DNA of 64,000 nt from Sphingomonas sp. Leaf343 (GCF_001423765.1 NZ_LMPG01000011.1:248001-312000), one strand, 5' to 3'; positions 36,799 through 46,113 are shown, counted from the stretch's first letter. Numbers and translations: made by a program. Notes: generated by a model from the letters alone, not told the origin.

Positions 36799-37143
36799 TC
36801 ACCCATCGTAATCCGCGCCGAGATTCTGGTTCCGCGGCGGTGCCGACGCGGTCAGGCGGAGCGCCTCGGCGGAGGCGGACAGGCTGCCGATGGCGTCGAC
36901 CTCGTCGTCGTCGTCCATCTGGACCTTCTGCAGGCTGTTGACGACCGATTCCTCCAGATGCGCCGGGCGCACCGTTTCCTCGGCGATCTCGCGCAGCGCG
37001 ACGACGGGGTTCTTGTCGCGGTCACGGTCCAGCGTGAGTTCCGCGCCGCCCGAGATCTGGCGCGCCCGCTGTGCCGCGAGCAGCACGAGGTCGAACCGGT
37101 TGGGAATCTTGTCGACGCAATCCTCGACGGTGACGCGCGCCAT
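36799..37143 (-). CDS. rpoZ: RNA polymerase omega subunit
   Basis: 114 residues. [20 protein letters not shown], then LAAQRARQI and [14 protein letters not shown] are diagnostic. It stabilises beta-prime and takes part in ppGpp binding. The tail after residue 75 is acidic and longer than in enterics, as usual in alphaproteobacteria. It diverges from the phospholipase D-type gene. Confidence 0.97.
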   Translation of the reverse strand: MARVTVEDCVDKIPNRFDLVLLAAQRARQISGGAELTLDRDRDKNPVVALREIAEETVRPAHLEESVVNSLQKVQMDDDDEVDAIGSLSASAEALRLTASAPPRNQNLGADYDG

Positions 37144-37263
37144 GCCGTGTCCTTAACTACACCAATAGGGAGAATGGCGGCGCATACCCGTCGGGGTCCG
37201 GAAAAGCAAGGTTGGCGGGCCCGGCAACATGGATCAACGCCGTTGCCCATGCGTAATGGTCCC

Positions 37264-38451
37264 ATGGCCGCCGCCTCCGCCCGCTCCCCTGCTGCCGAAC
37301 GACCGGGCTTCATGGTGGAGGGCAACCGGCTGACGCTGCTGCCGGAAGGGCCGGAGCGGATGGATGCGCTGATCGCCCTGATCGAGGGGGCGAAGCACGA
37401 TCTGCGCATCCTCTATTATATCTATGCCGCCGACGATTCGGGCCGACGCGTCAACGCGGCACTGGCGGCGGCGGCGCGGCGCGGGGTCCGCGTCGCGCTG
37501 ATCGTGGACGGGTTCGGCAGCGATTCGACGCCCGACGCGTTCTTCGACCCACTGTCGGCCGCCGGCGTCGACAAATGCGTGTTCTCCGCGAAGTTCGGTC
37601 GCCGCTATCTGTTGCGCAACCATCAGAAGCTGGCGCTGGCGGATGCGGAGACGAACCCGCGCATCATCATCGGCGGCTTCAACGTCGAGGACGATTATTT
37701 CGGCACGATCGCCAACAAGGCGTGGCGCGATCTGGGGTTGTTGATCGAGGGACCGGCGGCGGCGCGCATGGCCGGATACTTCGACGCGCTGCGGACGGCG
37801 ATCGAGCGACCCAAGCTGCGCATCCGCCCGATCAACCGCGAACTGGGCCGGTTCAGCGAGACGGAGGGCCGGCTGCGCTGGCTGATCGGCGGACCGACGC
37901 GGCATCTGTCGCCGTGGGCGAAGACGTTGCGGACCGATCTGGCGAGCGGCCGCTGCATCGACATGATCGCGGCCTATTTCACGCCCAGCCCGATGCTGCT
38001 GCGGCGGATCGAGAAGAGCGGGCGCACCGGCCAGCGCGTGCGAATCATGACCGCCGCCAAATCGGACAACAACGCGACGATCGCCGCCGCGCGGTTCAGC
38101 TATGCCGGCCTGCTGAAGCGCGGGGTCAGGATGTTCGAATATCAGGCGACCAAGCTGCACACCAAATTGTACGTGGTCGACGATGCCGTCCATATCGGCT
38201 CCGCCAATTTCGACATGCGCAGCCTGTTCATCAATCTGGAGTTGATGTTGCGGATCGACGACCCGGCCTTCGCCGCGCACGTCCGCGACTATGTCGACGG
38301 CGAGCTGGCGAATGCGCGCGAGATCACGTGGGACGATTACCGCGCCAGCACCGGCTGGTGGCAACGGACGAAGCAGTTCGGCGCATATCTGGTGCTGGCC
38401 ATCGTCGACCCCGGCCTGTCGCGAGGGCTGAATTTCGGGATCGACGAATAG
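37264..38451 (+). CDS. Phospholipase D-type cardiolipin synthase
   Basis: 395 residues with two HKD motifs: NHQKLALAD in the first half (with GGFNVEDDYFG) and LHTKLYVVDD in the second (with HIGSANFDMRS). It probably makes cardiolipin or related phospholipids by phosphatidyl transfer. No N-terminal membrane spans are seen, unlike ClsA, so it is nearer to ClsB/ClsC-like soluble forms. Starts at 37249 and 37264 are both possible; the second is used here. Confidence 0.88.
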   Translation: MAAASARSPAAERPGFMVEGNRLTLLPEGPERMDALIALIEGAKHDLRILYYIYAADDSGRRVNAALAAAARRGVRVALIVDGFGSDSTPDAFFDPLSAAGVDKCVFSAKFGRRYLLRNHQKLALADAETNPRIIIGGFNVEDDYFGTIANKAWRDLGLLIEGPAAARMAGYFDALRTAIERPKLRIRPINRELGRFSETEGRLRWLIGGPTRHLSPWAKTLRTDLASGRCIDMIAAYFTPSPMLLRRIEKSGRTGQRVRIMTAAKSDNNATIAAARFSYAGLLKRGVRMFEYQATKLHTKLYVVDDAVHIGSANFDMRSLFINLELMLRIDDPAFAAHVRDYVDGELANAREITWDDYRASTGWWQRTKQFGAYLVLAIVDPGLSRGLNFGIDE

Positions 38452-38494
38452 CCGCGTTCGCTTTGTTCGCCTGCGCACACTAGATGCGGTGGCG

Positions 38495-40342
38495 ATGACC
38501 CTCTCGATCGATCGCCGGACGATGTTGCGCACTGCCGCCCTGACGGGCGCGGGCTGCGCAGTCGCGCCGTCCTGGGCGCAGGGCGGCGCGTCCGGTCTGG
38601 AGCGGCCGACGCTGTCGGGCGAGGAGATCGTGCTGCGGATCGCGCGGCAGACGATGGCGATCGACGGCACGCCGTCGCGCGCGATCGGCATCAACGGAGC
38701 CGCGCCCGCACCGCTGATCCGCCTGCGCGAGGGACAGCGCGTGCGTCTGCGCGTCGTCAACGCGCTCGACGTCGATACCTCGTTGCACTGGCACGGGCTG
38801 CTCGTGCCGTTCCAGTATGACGGGGTGCCGGGCGTGTCCTTCCCCGGCATCCGGCCGGGGACGGAGTTCGTCTACGACTTCACCGTCCGGCAGAACGGGA
38901 CCTACTGGTATCACAGCCATTCCGGCGGGCAGGAGCAGGAGGGGCTGTACGGCCCGATCGTGATCGATCCCGCCGGGCCGGACCCGGTCGCATCCGACCG
39001 TGACCACGTCGTCATGTTCTCCGACCATAGCGAGCAGAGCCCGGCGGCGATCTTTCGCCGGATGAAGCTGCAACCCGGCTATTATAATTTCCAGCGGCAG
39101 ACGCTCGCGGGATTGCTGGCGGGCCGGGATCAGCGGGCGAAGGACCGCAGGCACTGGGGCGCGATGCGGATGGACCCCGCCGACATCGCCGACGGCACCG
39201 GCGCGACGTACCGCTACCTCGTCAACGGTCATGGTCCGCGCGACAGCTGGACCGGGCTGTTCGAACCGGGCCAGCGGGTGCGCCTGCGCCTCATCAACGC
39301 ATCGGCGATGACCACTTTCAACGTCCGCATCCCGGGGTTGGCGATGACGGTGGTGCAGGCGGACGGACTGAACGTGCGGCCGGTGACGGTGGACGAACTG
39401 CAAATCGGCGTCGCGGAAACCTATGACGTGATCGTCACGCCGACCGGCGACCGCGCGTGGACGCTGGTGGGGGAGAGCATCGATCGCTCCGGCATGGCGC
39501 GCGCGACGCTGGCGCCGCGGCGGGGCATGACCGCACCGGTGCCGCCGCTCCGGACGAGGCCGCTCGCGACGATGGCGGATATGGGCATGACCGATATGGG
39601 GAGCGGCGGCATGGCGACGGCGCCGCCGCCGCGGGGCGCGGACCCGAGCGCGGAGCAGAACGGATCGCGGCGGATCGCCACGCCCGGCTATGTCGTTCCG
39701 CCGGTCGATCACGCGACGATGGACCACTCCGCGATGTCCGGCATGGATCACGGCGGCATGGATCATGGCGCGATGGACCACGGCGACATGGCGATGCGCG
39801 ACTTCTCGCATGCGCCGCAGGTCCGGAAAGGTCCCGGCGTGCAGACGATCGCGCCGATGCCGGTCGATCGCACCGGTTATCCGGGGCAGGGGCTGGACGA
39901 TGTCGGCCACCGCGTGCTGACGTACCGCGACCTCGTCGCGCTCGATCGCAATCCGGACGTGCGGGCACCGGATCGTACCGTGACGATTCACCTGACGGGC
40001 AACATGGAACGCTTCATGTGGGGGTTCGACGGGCAGCGGATGGTCGACACGCACGAACCCTTCGCCTTCACGCTGGGCGAGCGGGTGCGCGTCGTTTTGG
40101 TCAACGACACGATGATGGGCCACCCGATCCACCTGCACGGCCATTTCTTCGATCTGGTGACGGGCAGGGGCGACCATGCGCCGCGCAAGCATACCGTGCT
40201 GGTGCAGCCGGGCGGGACGGTGACGTTCGACCTGACGGCGGATGCGGTCGGCGACTGGGCGTTCCACTGTCACATGCTGTACCATATGCTGGCGGGCATG
40301 ATGCGCGTCGTCAGCGTCCGGCCGCGCGGGGCGGTGGCGTGA
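38495..40342 (+). CDS. copA: Copper resistance multicopper oxidase CopA
   Basis: 615 residues. A twin-arginine signal (DRRTMLRTAALTGA) sends the folded, copper-loaded enzyme to the periplasm. Copper ligands: HWHGLLVPFQYDG, WYHSHSGGQEQEG, HPIHLHGHFFD and HCHMLYHMLAGMM. A methionine/histidine-rich insert lies around residues 350-430 (for example MDHSAMSGMDHGGMDHGAMD), which binds Cu(I). It oxidises and sequesters copper. The ATG at 38495 is used; a GTG two codons earlier is possible. It overlaps copB as GTGA. No copRS regulator is adjacent. Confidence 0.96.
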   Translation: MTLSIDRRTMLRTAALTGAGCAVAPSWAQGGASGLERPTLSGEEIVLRIARQTMAIDGTPSRAIGINGAAPAPLIRLREGQRVRLRVVNALDVDTSLHWHGLLVPFQYDGVPGVSFPGIRPGTEFVYDFTVRQNGTYWYHSHSGGQEQEGLYGPIVIDPAGPDPVASDRDHVVMFSDHSEQSPAAIFRRMKLQPGYYNFQRQTLAGLLAGRDQRAKDRRHWGAMRMDPADIADGTGATYRYLVNGHGPRDSWTGLFEPGQRVRLRLINASAMTTFNVRIPGLAMTVVQADGLNVRPVTVDELQIGVAETYDVIVTPTGDRAWTLVGESIDRSGMARATLAPRRGMTAPVPPLRTRPLATMADMGMTDMGSGGMATAPPPRGADPSAEQNGSRRIATPGYVVPPVDHATMDHSAMSGMDHGGMDHGAMDHGDMAMRDFSHAPQVRKGPGVQTIAPMPVDRTGYPGQGLDDVGHRVLTYRDLVALDRNPDVRAPDRTVTIHLTGNMERFMWGFDGQRMVDTHEPFAFTLGERVRVVLVNDTMMGHPIHLHGHFFDLVTGRGDHAPRKHTVLVQPGGTVTFDLTADAVGDWAFHCHMLYHMLAGMMRVVSVRPRGAVA

Positions 40343-41433
40343 TTCCGCTGTTCGCGGTACTGGCGATGGCGGCTCCGGCGCAGGATCATGCGATGCACGC
40401 CATGCCGGGCATGACGTTGCCGGCGAAACCCGCTGCGAAGCGGAAGCCGCCCGCCGGAAAGCCCGCCACCAGTAAGCCGGTGAAGCGACCTGCGCCGGTC
40501 GCGCCGGTGGCGATGGATCATGCCACGATGGATCATGCCACGATGGATCATGCGCAGATGGGGCATGTGCCCGCGGAGAGCGTGCCGGATGCTGCGCCGA
40601 TGGACCACGGCGCGATGGATCACACTGCTATGGGCCATGCCGCCGCGTCGGCGTCGGAGCCTCCCGCGAAGACCGGCACCGACCTGCCCGCCGGCGCGGC
40701 ACCCGCCCCGCCTGCGCCGATGCCGCATTACGCCGACCGCGTCTGGAACCCCGCCGCGATGGCGCAGGCGCGCAAAGCGATGATGCGCGAGGAAGGCGGT
40801 GGCCAGACCTTCGCACAGGTCATGCTCGACCTCGCCGAGTTTCAGATCCGCGATGGCCGCGACGGCTATCGGTGGGAGGGGGGGGCGTGGTTCGGCGGCG
40901 ACATCCACCGCGCCGTCGTGAAGAGCGAGGGTGAGGGCGATCTCGGCGGCGGGCTGGAGGTGGCGGAGGTGCAGGCGCTGTATTCGCGCGCGATCGGCCC
41001 GTATTTCAACCTTCAGGCCGGCGTGCGGCACGACGCCCGCCCCGGCCCGTCGCGCACCTATGCGACGATCGGTGTCGAGGGGCTGGCTCCCTATTGGTTC
41101 GAGGTCGACGTCGCCGCGTTCGTCGCCACGACGGGCGAGGTGCTGGGCCGGGTCGAGGGTTATTACGACCAGCGGCTGACGCAGCGGCTGATCCTGCAAC
41201 CGCGTGTCGAGGTGAACCTGTCGGCACAGGACGTGCGTCGGCGGGGGATCGGCTCGGGCGTTACCGACGCGGAACTGGGCCTGCGTCTGCGCTACGAGGT
41301 CCGGCGCGAATTCGCGCCCTATGTCGGCGTGTCGTGGGAACGGCGGCTCGGCGATACCGCCCGCTTCGCGCGGGCGGCGGGGGCGGACACCGGCGGCCTT
41401 GGCGTCGTTGCCGGCCTGCGCGCCTGGTTCTAG
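40339..41433 (+). CDS. copB: Copper resistance outer-membrane protein CopB
   Basis: 364 residues from a GTG overlapping the copA stop. N-terminal signal, then a Met/His-rich segment (MDHATMDHATMDHAQMGH) and an outer-membrane beta-barrel of about 230 residues starting near ADRVWNPAAMAQARKAMM. Barrel signatures: YRWEGGAWFGGDIH, YSRAIGPYFNLQAGVRHD and the terminal aromatic residue in LRAWF. It acts with CopA in copper export or storage. It ends inside the convergent methyltransferase gene by 4 bp. Confidence 0.95.
   Translation: MIPLFAVLAMAAPAQDHAMHAMPGMTLPAKPAAKRKPPAGKPATSKPVKRPAPVAPVAMDHATMDHATMDHAQMGHVPAESVPDAAPMDHGAMDHTAMGHAAASASEPPAKTGTDLPAGAAPAPPAPMPHYADRVWNPAAMAQARKAMMREEGGGQTFAQVMLDLAEFQIRDGRDGYRWEGGAWFGGDIHRAVVKSEGEGDLGGGLEVAEVQALYSRAIGPYFNLQAGVRHDARPGPSRTYATIGVEGLAPYWFEVDVAAFVATTGEVLGRVEGYYDQRLTQRLILQPRVEVNLSAQDVRRRGIGSGVTDAELGLRLRYEVRREFAPYVGVSWERRLGDTARFARAAGADTGGLGVVAGLRAWF
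40513..40557 (+). repeat. Three 15-bp tandem repeats in copB
   Basis: Units ATGGATCATGCCACG at 40513 and 40528 and a variant at 40543, each coding MDHAT or MDHAQ. Copy number can change without breaking the frame, which would vary the number of copper-binding units. Confidence 0.9.
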
Positions 41434-42041
41434 TCCTTCCAGGCCCAGTATAGCTGCGCCGGCGGGACGTTCCACCACTCCATATCATGGTCGATGCGCT
41501 GCCAGTGCGGGGTCAGGAAGTCCTTCACCTTGGGGCTGAACTGATAGACGAGGAACGCGCCGCCCGGACGCAGCGTCGCATGCGTAGCGGCGGCGATCGC
41601 CGGGCCGATGCCGGCCGGCAACGTCGAAAAAGGCAGCCCCGACAGGATATAATCGGCATGCGCGAAGCCGTGATCGGCGATGATCGTCGCCACATCCGCC
41701 GCCGATCCCTCGACCGCCTGAAACCGCGGATCGACGATCGTCGCGTCGAGATAGCGAATGAAATCGGCATTGGTGTCGATCGCGATCAGCGTCGCATCCG
41801 GCGCCATGCGTTCCAGAATGGGACGGCAGAAGGTGCCGACACCGGGACCATATTCCACGAACAGCTTGCACTGGTCCCAGTCGACCGGCCCCAGCATGTT
41901 GCGGATGAGCTTGTCGGACGAAGGAATGATCGATCCGACCATCACCGGATGCTTCAGAAAGCCCTGAAAAAACATTTGCGCCGGGGACGGTATCCCGGCG
42001 GGGCGACGCGCGCGGCGGGCGGCGGTGGACGAGCTTGCCAT
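41430..42041 (-). CDS. Class I methyltransferase, phospholipid N-methyltransferase-like
   Basis: 203 residues. SAM motif I reads LFVEYGPGVGTFCRPIL, followed by IAIDTNADFIRYL; later ILSGLPFSTLPAG and VYQFSPKVKDFL. This is the PmtA/KsgA-like pattern of membrane-associated methyltransferases that act on phosphatidylethanolamine. The upstream KHPVMVGSIIPSSDKLIRNM helix is typical. The start MASSSTAARR at 42041 is preferred over a longer one. The lipid role is inferred from the family. Confidence 0.8.
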   Translation of the reverse strand: MASSSTAARRARRPAGIPSPAQMFFQGFLKHPVMVGSIIPSSDKLIRNMLGPVDWDQCKLFVEYGPGVGTFCRPILERMAPDATLIAIDTNADFIRYLDATIVDPRFQAVEGSAADVATIIADHGFAHADYILSGLPFSTLPAGIGPAIAAATHATLRPGGAFLVYQFSPKVKDFLTPHWQRIDHDMEWWNVPPAQLYWAWKD

Positions 42042-42211
42042 CGGAATCCTGTCGGTCGTGGTCCCCACACGAGCGGCGAGGCTGCCCTCTCCGTCGCACA
42101 GGTGCCGAACGTGTTGCAAGCCATCGGGTTTCGCGCTGCGGTTAATCGAGTGATCGAAAGACGTTGGGCGACAGGGTTGGCGAGGCCCCGGACGCCTCCT
42201 ACAGCGTGACG

Positions 42212-42547
42212 ATGCGGACGCGGGCGGATCAGGGGCGGAACGGGCAGGTGGCGGTCATCTTCCTGTCGCGGCGGCGCGCGGACGACGGGGCGGGCTATGC
42301 CGCCGCCGCCGAGACGATGGACGCGCTGGCGGCCGTGCAGCCCGGCTATCGCGGCGTCGACAACGTGCGCGGGGCCGACGGGTTCGGGATCACCGTGAGC
42401 TGGTGGGCGGACGAGGCGTCGGCGGTCGCGTGGCGCGCGCATCCGGACCATGCGACGATCCGCGAACGGGGTCGCGGCGACTGGTATGACGGATACGAGG
42501 TGGCGGTCGCCGGCGTGACGCGGTCCTACGAATGGGCGCGCGAGTGA
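42212..42547 (+). CDS. Antibiotic biosynthesis monooxygenase-like (ABM) protein
   Basis: 111 residues, dimeric ferredoxin-like fold. VAVIFLSRRRADDGAGYAAA, QPGYRGVDNVRG, GITVSWWADEASAVAW and HATIRERGRGDWYD are the family hallmarks. Many such proteins act as heme- or quinol-related oxygenases or stress proteins; the function here is unknown. It overlaps the MFS gene. Confidence 0.82.
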   Translation: MRTRADQGRNGQVAVIFLSRRRADDGAGYAAAAETMDALAAVQPGYRGVDNVRGADGFGITVSWWADEASAVAWRAHPDHATIRERGRGDWYDGYEVAVAGVTRSYEWARE

Positions 42548-43860
42548 CCGCCCCCGATCGTAATTTCGCGCTGATGTTCCTCGTGATGCTGACGATCGCG
42601 GCGGGGAACACGGCGCTGCAATCCGTGCTGCCGGCGCTCGGGCGATCGCTGGGCGTGGCGGACGCGATGGTGGCGGCGGCGTTTTCGATCTCGGCTTTGT
42701 TGTGGGTGGTCGCCGCGCCGTTCTGGGCGAAGCGGTCGGACACCTATGGGCGCAAGGCGATGATCCTGCTCGGCATGGGCGGGTACACCGTCTCACTGCT
42801 GCTGTGCGGGCTATTCCTCGCGGCGGGGATCAACGGCGTGGTCGGCGGGACGACCGCGTTCATGCTCTTCGTGCTGGGTCGCGTGCTCTACGGATCGCTC
42901 GGAGTGGCCGCGCCGCCCGCGGTGCAGGCGGAGGTCGCCGGATCGACCACGCCGGCGGAGCGGACGCGCGCCCTGACGCTGCTGGCGAGTGCGTTCGGGC
43001 TGGGCACGATCCTGGGGCCGGCGATCGCGCCCTATCTGCTGCTCGGCCATGTCGGCGGGTTCGAGATCGGGCTGGCGGGGCCGGCGTTCCTGTTCGCGCT
43101 GTTCGGCGCGGGCGTGTGGGTGACGGTGTGGCGGCTGCTGCCCGACGACCGGCCGCCGGATCAGGGCGGGGGCGCGCACGCCGGCGGCACCAGTTCCGCC
43201 TATCCGTCAATCGGCGGCGCGCCAACGGGGGCGACGGTGGCGGCGGCGACGCAGCCGCATGCGGAACAGGTCGGCTATCGCGATCCGCGTATCCGGGCAT
43301 GGATGATCGCGGGGCTGGTGATGGGGCATGCGCAGGCGATGGCCAGTCAGGTGATCGGCTTCGTCGTGATAGACCGGCTCCACGTCGCGCCCTCCGCCGC
43401 GCTGGAGCCGACGGGCATCGTGCTGATGATGGGCGCGGGGGCGGCGTTGCTGGTGCAATGGGGGCTGATCCCGCTGCTCAACCTGACGCCGCGCCGGCTG
43501 GTGCTGGTCGGCCTGACGCTGAGCATCGCCGGCACCGCGCTGACCGGCGTGGCGACGTCGCTCTACGGGATCGCGCTGGCCTATGCGCTCGCCAGTCTGG
43601 GCTTCGGCTTTACGCGGCCGGGCTTCACGGCGGGCGCTTCGCTGGCGGTCGGGCCGGCGGCGCAGGGATCGGTCGCGGGCAAGGTGACGAGCGTCAACGG
43701 GGCCAGCTTCGTCCTTGCGCCCTCGATCGGGATCGGCCTCTACGGCCTGTGGCAGCCGCTGCCCTATCTTGTGGGCGCAGCCGCGCTGGTGCTGGTGTTC
43801 GGCTATGCGTGGGGCGGGCTGCGCGTGGCGAGGGATCGATCGGCCGCTCCGAACGCTTGA
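42544..43860 (+). CDS. Major facilitator superfamily transporter
   Basis: About 438 residues with 12 membrane spans and a hydrophilic loop between spans 6 and 7 (PDDRPPDQGGGAHAGG). Motif A appears as WAKRSDTYGRKAMILLG between spans 2 and 3, and motif C-like GLGTILGPAIAPYL in span 5, suggesting an exporter. The GTG at 42544 overlaps the ABM stop (GTGA); an ATG at 42532 is also possible. The substrate is unknown. Confidence 0.88.
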   Translation: MTAPDRNFALMFLVMLTIAAGNTALQSVLPALGRSLGVADAMVAAAFSISALLWVVAAPFWAKRSDTYGRKAMILLGMGGYTVSLLLCGLFLAAGINGVVGGTTAFMLFVLGRVLYGSLGVAAPPAVQAEVAGSTTPAERTRALTLLASAFGLGTILGPAIAPYLLLGHVGGFEIGLAGPAFLFALFGAGVWVTVWRLLPDDRPPDQGGGAHAGGTSSAYPSIGGAPTGATVAAATQPHAEQVGYRDPRIRAWMIAGLVMGHAQAMASQVIGFVVIDRLHVAPSAALEPTGIVLMMGAGAALLVQWGLIPLLNLTPRRLVLVGLTLSIAGTALTGVATSLYGIALAYALASLGFGFTRPGFTAGASLAVGPAAQGSVAGKVTSVNGASFVLAPSIGIGLYGLWQPLPYLVGAAALVLVFGYAWGGLRVARDRSAAPNA

Positions 43861-43866
43861 GCGTCG

Positions 43867-44064
43867 ATGGCACTCGTCGAACTCGGCCGATACGATCGCA
43901 ACGCGGCGCACATCATCGTCGGCCGTCTCGATTCCGAAGGAATATACGCGATCGCCTTCGACGGCGGCGCGAGCATTGCCGACGGCAGTTATCTGCTGAT
44001 CCCCGTCCGGGTGATGGTCGACGAGGATGATCTTGCCGAAGCGAGGGCGATCATCCCTGCCTGA
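43867..44064 (+). CDS. DUF2007-type small protein
   Basis: 65 residues, MALVELGRYDRNAAHIIVGR then GIYAIAFDGGASI and PVRVMVDEDDLAEARAII. This matches the small putative signal-transducing DUF2007 family, whose fold is a ferredoxin-like plait. It starts 6 bp after the MFS stop, so probably in one operon with it. Confidence 0.82.
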   Translation: MALVELGRYDRNAAHIIVGRLDSEGIYAIAFDGGASIADGSYLLIPVRVMVDEDDLAEARAIIPA

Positions 44065-44156
44065 AAAATGGGCAGAGCCACCCCGCTGCCCGATAAAGTT
44101 TCGTTAACCAGTCCATCCAGCCGGCGCTTTTCCGAAGAATTCCGGCCTTTCCGGTC

Positions 44157-44172
44157 TGGCACGACCGTTGCA
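44157..44172 (+). promoter_or_regulatory. Sigma-54 promoter for glnK-amtB
   Basis: TGGCACGACCGTTGCA fits the -24/-12 consensus TGGCACG-N4-TTGCW at every fixed position, with correct GG-to-GC spacing, 41 bp before the glnK start. It implies nitrogen control through RpoN and NtrC. I did not find a clear NtrC palindrome upstream. Confidence 0.85.
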
Positions 44173-44212
44173 TCGCAGCATCCTGCATCAATAGCCAAGC
44201 AAAGGGGGCGGG

Positions 44213-44551
44213 ATGAAACTGGTCATAGCGGTCATCAAGCCGTTCAAGCTCGACGAGGTCCGCGAAGCACTCACGACATTGGGCGTCGCAGGTATGACGG
44301 TCACCGAGGTCAAGGGTTTCGGCCGCCAGAAGGGCCAGACCGAAATCTATCGCGGCGCGGAATACAGCACCAACATGGTGCCCAAGATCAAGGTCGAGGT
44401 CGTCTGCGCCGCATCGATCGCCGACCGCGTGGTCGAGGCGATCCAGCAATCGGCGAACACCGGCGCGATCGGCGACGGCAAGATCTTCGTGCTCGACGTC
44501 GGACAGGCGGTGCGGATCCGCACCGGCGAAACCGACGACTCGGCGCTTTGA
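44213..44551 (+). CDS. glnK: PII nitrogen regulatory protein
   Basis: 112 residues, trimeric PII. The uridylylation tyrosine lies in the T-loop EIYRGAEYSTNMVPK (Y51 region). MKLVIAVIKPFKLDEVREAL and GKIFVLDVGQAVRIRTGE are diagnostic. It senses ATP/ADP and 2-oxoglutarate and plugs AmtB when ammonium is plentiful. GGGGGCGGG precedes the ATG. amtB follows 8 bp downstream, and a sigma-54 promoter lies upstream, so this is the glnK-type paralogue. Confidence 0.96.
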   Translation: MKLVIAVIKPFKLDEVREALTTLGVAGMTVTEVKGFGRQKGQTEIYRGAEYSTNMVPKIKVEVVCAASIADRVVEAIQQSANTGAIGDGKIFVLDVGQAVRIRTGETDDSAL

Positions 44552-44559
44552 AGGGGGGA

Positions 44560-45987
44560 ATGATGACGCTTTCTCGCATGATCGCAGGGATCGGGGCGAT
44601 CGCCACGACGACCGCACTCGCCGCGCCCGCCTGGGCGCAGGCCGCCGCTGCCGGGCCGATCAAGGCGCCGACGCCCGAACAGATGGCCACGATGGTCAAC
44701 AAGGGCGACACGACGTGGATGCTGATCTCGGCGGCGCTGGTGCTGCTGATGTCGGTGCCGGCGCTTGCGCTGTTCTATGGCGGCCTCGTCCGCACCAAGA
44801 ACATGCTCAGCGTGCTGATGCAGGTCTTCATGATCGTCTCGGTCGCCGCCCTCGTCTGGGTCAGCTGGGGCTACAGCATGGCGTTCACGGGCGGGTCGCC
44901 GTTCGTCGGCGGGCTCAGCAAGGCGTTCCTCGCCGGGGTCAGCGCGACGACCTACGGCGCGACCTTCTCCAACAACGTCTACATCCCCGAATACGCGTTC
45001 GTCGTGTTCCAGATGACCTTCGCGTGCATCACGCCCGCGCTGATCGTCGGCGCGTTCGCGGAACGGGTGAAGTTCACGCCGCTGCTGATCTTCGTCGTGC
45101 TGTGGCTGACCATCGTCTATTTCCCGATGGCGCACATGGTCTGGTACTGGGCCGGCCCGGATTTCCTGTCCGACGCACCGACCGACACCGGCCTGCTGTA
45201 CGGCTGGGGCGCGCTCGACTTCGCGGGCGGCACCGTGGTCCACATCAACGCAGGGATCGCCGGCCTCGTCGGCTGCCTCATCATCGGCAAGCGCGTCGGG
45301 TACAAGCAGGAGCCGATGCCGCCGCACTCGCTGACCATGACGATGATCGGTGCGTCGCTGCTGTGGGTGGGCTGGTTCGGCTTCAACGCCGGGTCCAATC
45401 TGGAGGCGAACGGCCTCGCCGCGCTGGCCTTCATCAACACCTTCGTCGCCACCGCGGCGGCGGCGGTCGCCTGGGCGGTGATCGAACAGATCGTCCACAA
45501 GAAGCCGTCGCTGCTCGGTGGCGTGTCGGGTGCGGTCGCGGGTCTCGTCGCGATCACCCCGGCGGCGGGCTTCGCCGCGCCGATGACGTCGATCCTGCTC
45601 GGTTTCGTCGCATCGGCGGTGTGCTTCTGGTTCGTCACCACGGTGAAGAACAAGCTCGGCTATGACGATACACTCGACGTGTTCGGCATCCACTGCGTCG
45701 GCGGCATCATCGGCGCGATCGGCACGGGCATCGTCGCCGCGCCGTCGCTCGGCGGTCAGGGCTGGGTCGACTACACCGTTTTCCCGTCGGTCGCCGGCAC
45801 CTACGACATGGCCGGCCAGGTGCTGACCCAGATCAAGGCGGTCGTGCTGACGCTGGTGCTGTCCGGCGGCGTCTCGGCGGTGCTGTTCTACGGCATCAAG
45901 GCGACGATGGGCCTGCGTCCCAGCAAGGAAGTCGAGACCGAGGGCCTCGACATCAACGAGCATGGCGAGCGCGCCTACAACTACTGA
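44560..45987 (+). CDS. amtB: Ammonium transporter
   Basis: 475 residues. A cleavable signal (IATTTALAAPAWAQA) precedes 11 membrane spans. Signatures: LFYGGLVRTKNMLS, FAGGTVVHINAGIAGLVG with the first pore histidine, WVGWFGFNAGSNLEANG and FGIHCVGGIIGAIGTG with the second pore histidine. AAGGGGGGAA is an excellent Shine-Dalgarno. Two adjacent ATGs (44560, 44563) are possible starts. Forms one operon with glnK. Confidence 0.97.
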   Translation: MMTLSRMIAGIGAIATTTALAAPAWAQAAAAGPIKAPTPEQMATMVNKGDTTWMLISAALVLLMSVPALALFYGGLVRTKNMLSVLMQVFMIVSVAALVWVSWGYSMAFTGGSPFVGGLSKAFLAGVSATTYGATFSNNVYIPEYAFVVFQMTFACITPALIVGAFAERVKFTPLLIFVVLWLTIVYFPMAHMVWYWAGPDFLSDAPTDTGLLYGWGALDFAGGTVVHINAGIAGLVGCLIIGKRVGYKQEPMPPHSLTMTMIGASLLWVGWFGFNAGSNLEANGLAALAFINTFVATAAAAVAWAVIEQIVHKKPSLLGGVSGAVAGLVAITPAAGFAAPMTSILLGFVASAVCFWFVTTVKNKLGYDDTLDVFGIHCVGGIIGAIGTGIVAAPSLGGQGWVDYTVFPSVAGTYDMAGQVLTQIKAVVLTLVLSGGVSAVLFYGIKATMGLRPSKEVETEGLDINEHGERAYNY

Positions 45988-45994
45988 CCCGTTC

Positions 45995-46024
45995 GGGGCG
46001 GGGCCTGAAGAAGCCCCGTCCCCC
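45995..46024 (+). terminator. Hairpin after amtB
   Basis: GGGGCGGGGC and GCCCCGTCCCC form a GC-rich stem eight bases past the stop. A second, stronger terminator follows. Confidence 0.55.
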
Positions 46025-46052
46025 ACGATGTTCCTCCTGCGGACATCCTTGA

Positions 46053-46085
46053 AGCCCGGTGCGGAAACGCACCGGGCTATTTTTT
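46053..46085 (+). terminator. Rho-independent terminator of glnK-amtB
   Basis: AGCCCGGTGCG and CGCACCGGGCT form a perfect 11-bp stem with a GAAA tetraloop, followed by ATTTTTTT. A textbook intrinsic terminator. Confidence 0.93.
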
Positions 46086-46113
46086 GGCCGGCGGGTCCGA
46101 TAGCGTCGGAAAC

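Noticed and set aside
36431..36811. Open frame of 126 codons in the rlmE-rpoZ gap
   Set aside because: Arg/Pro/Ser-rich, no Shine-Dalgarno, runs into the rpoZ 3' end; nothing resembles a folded protein.
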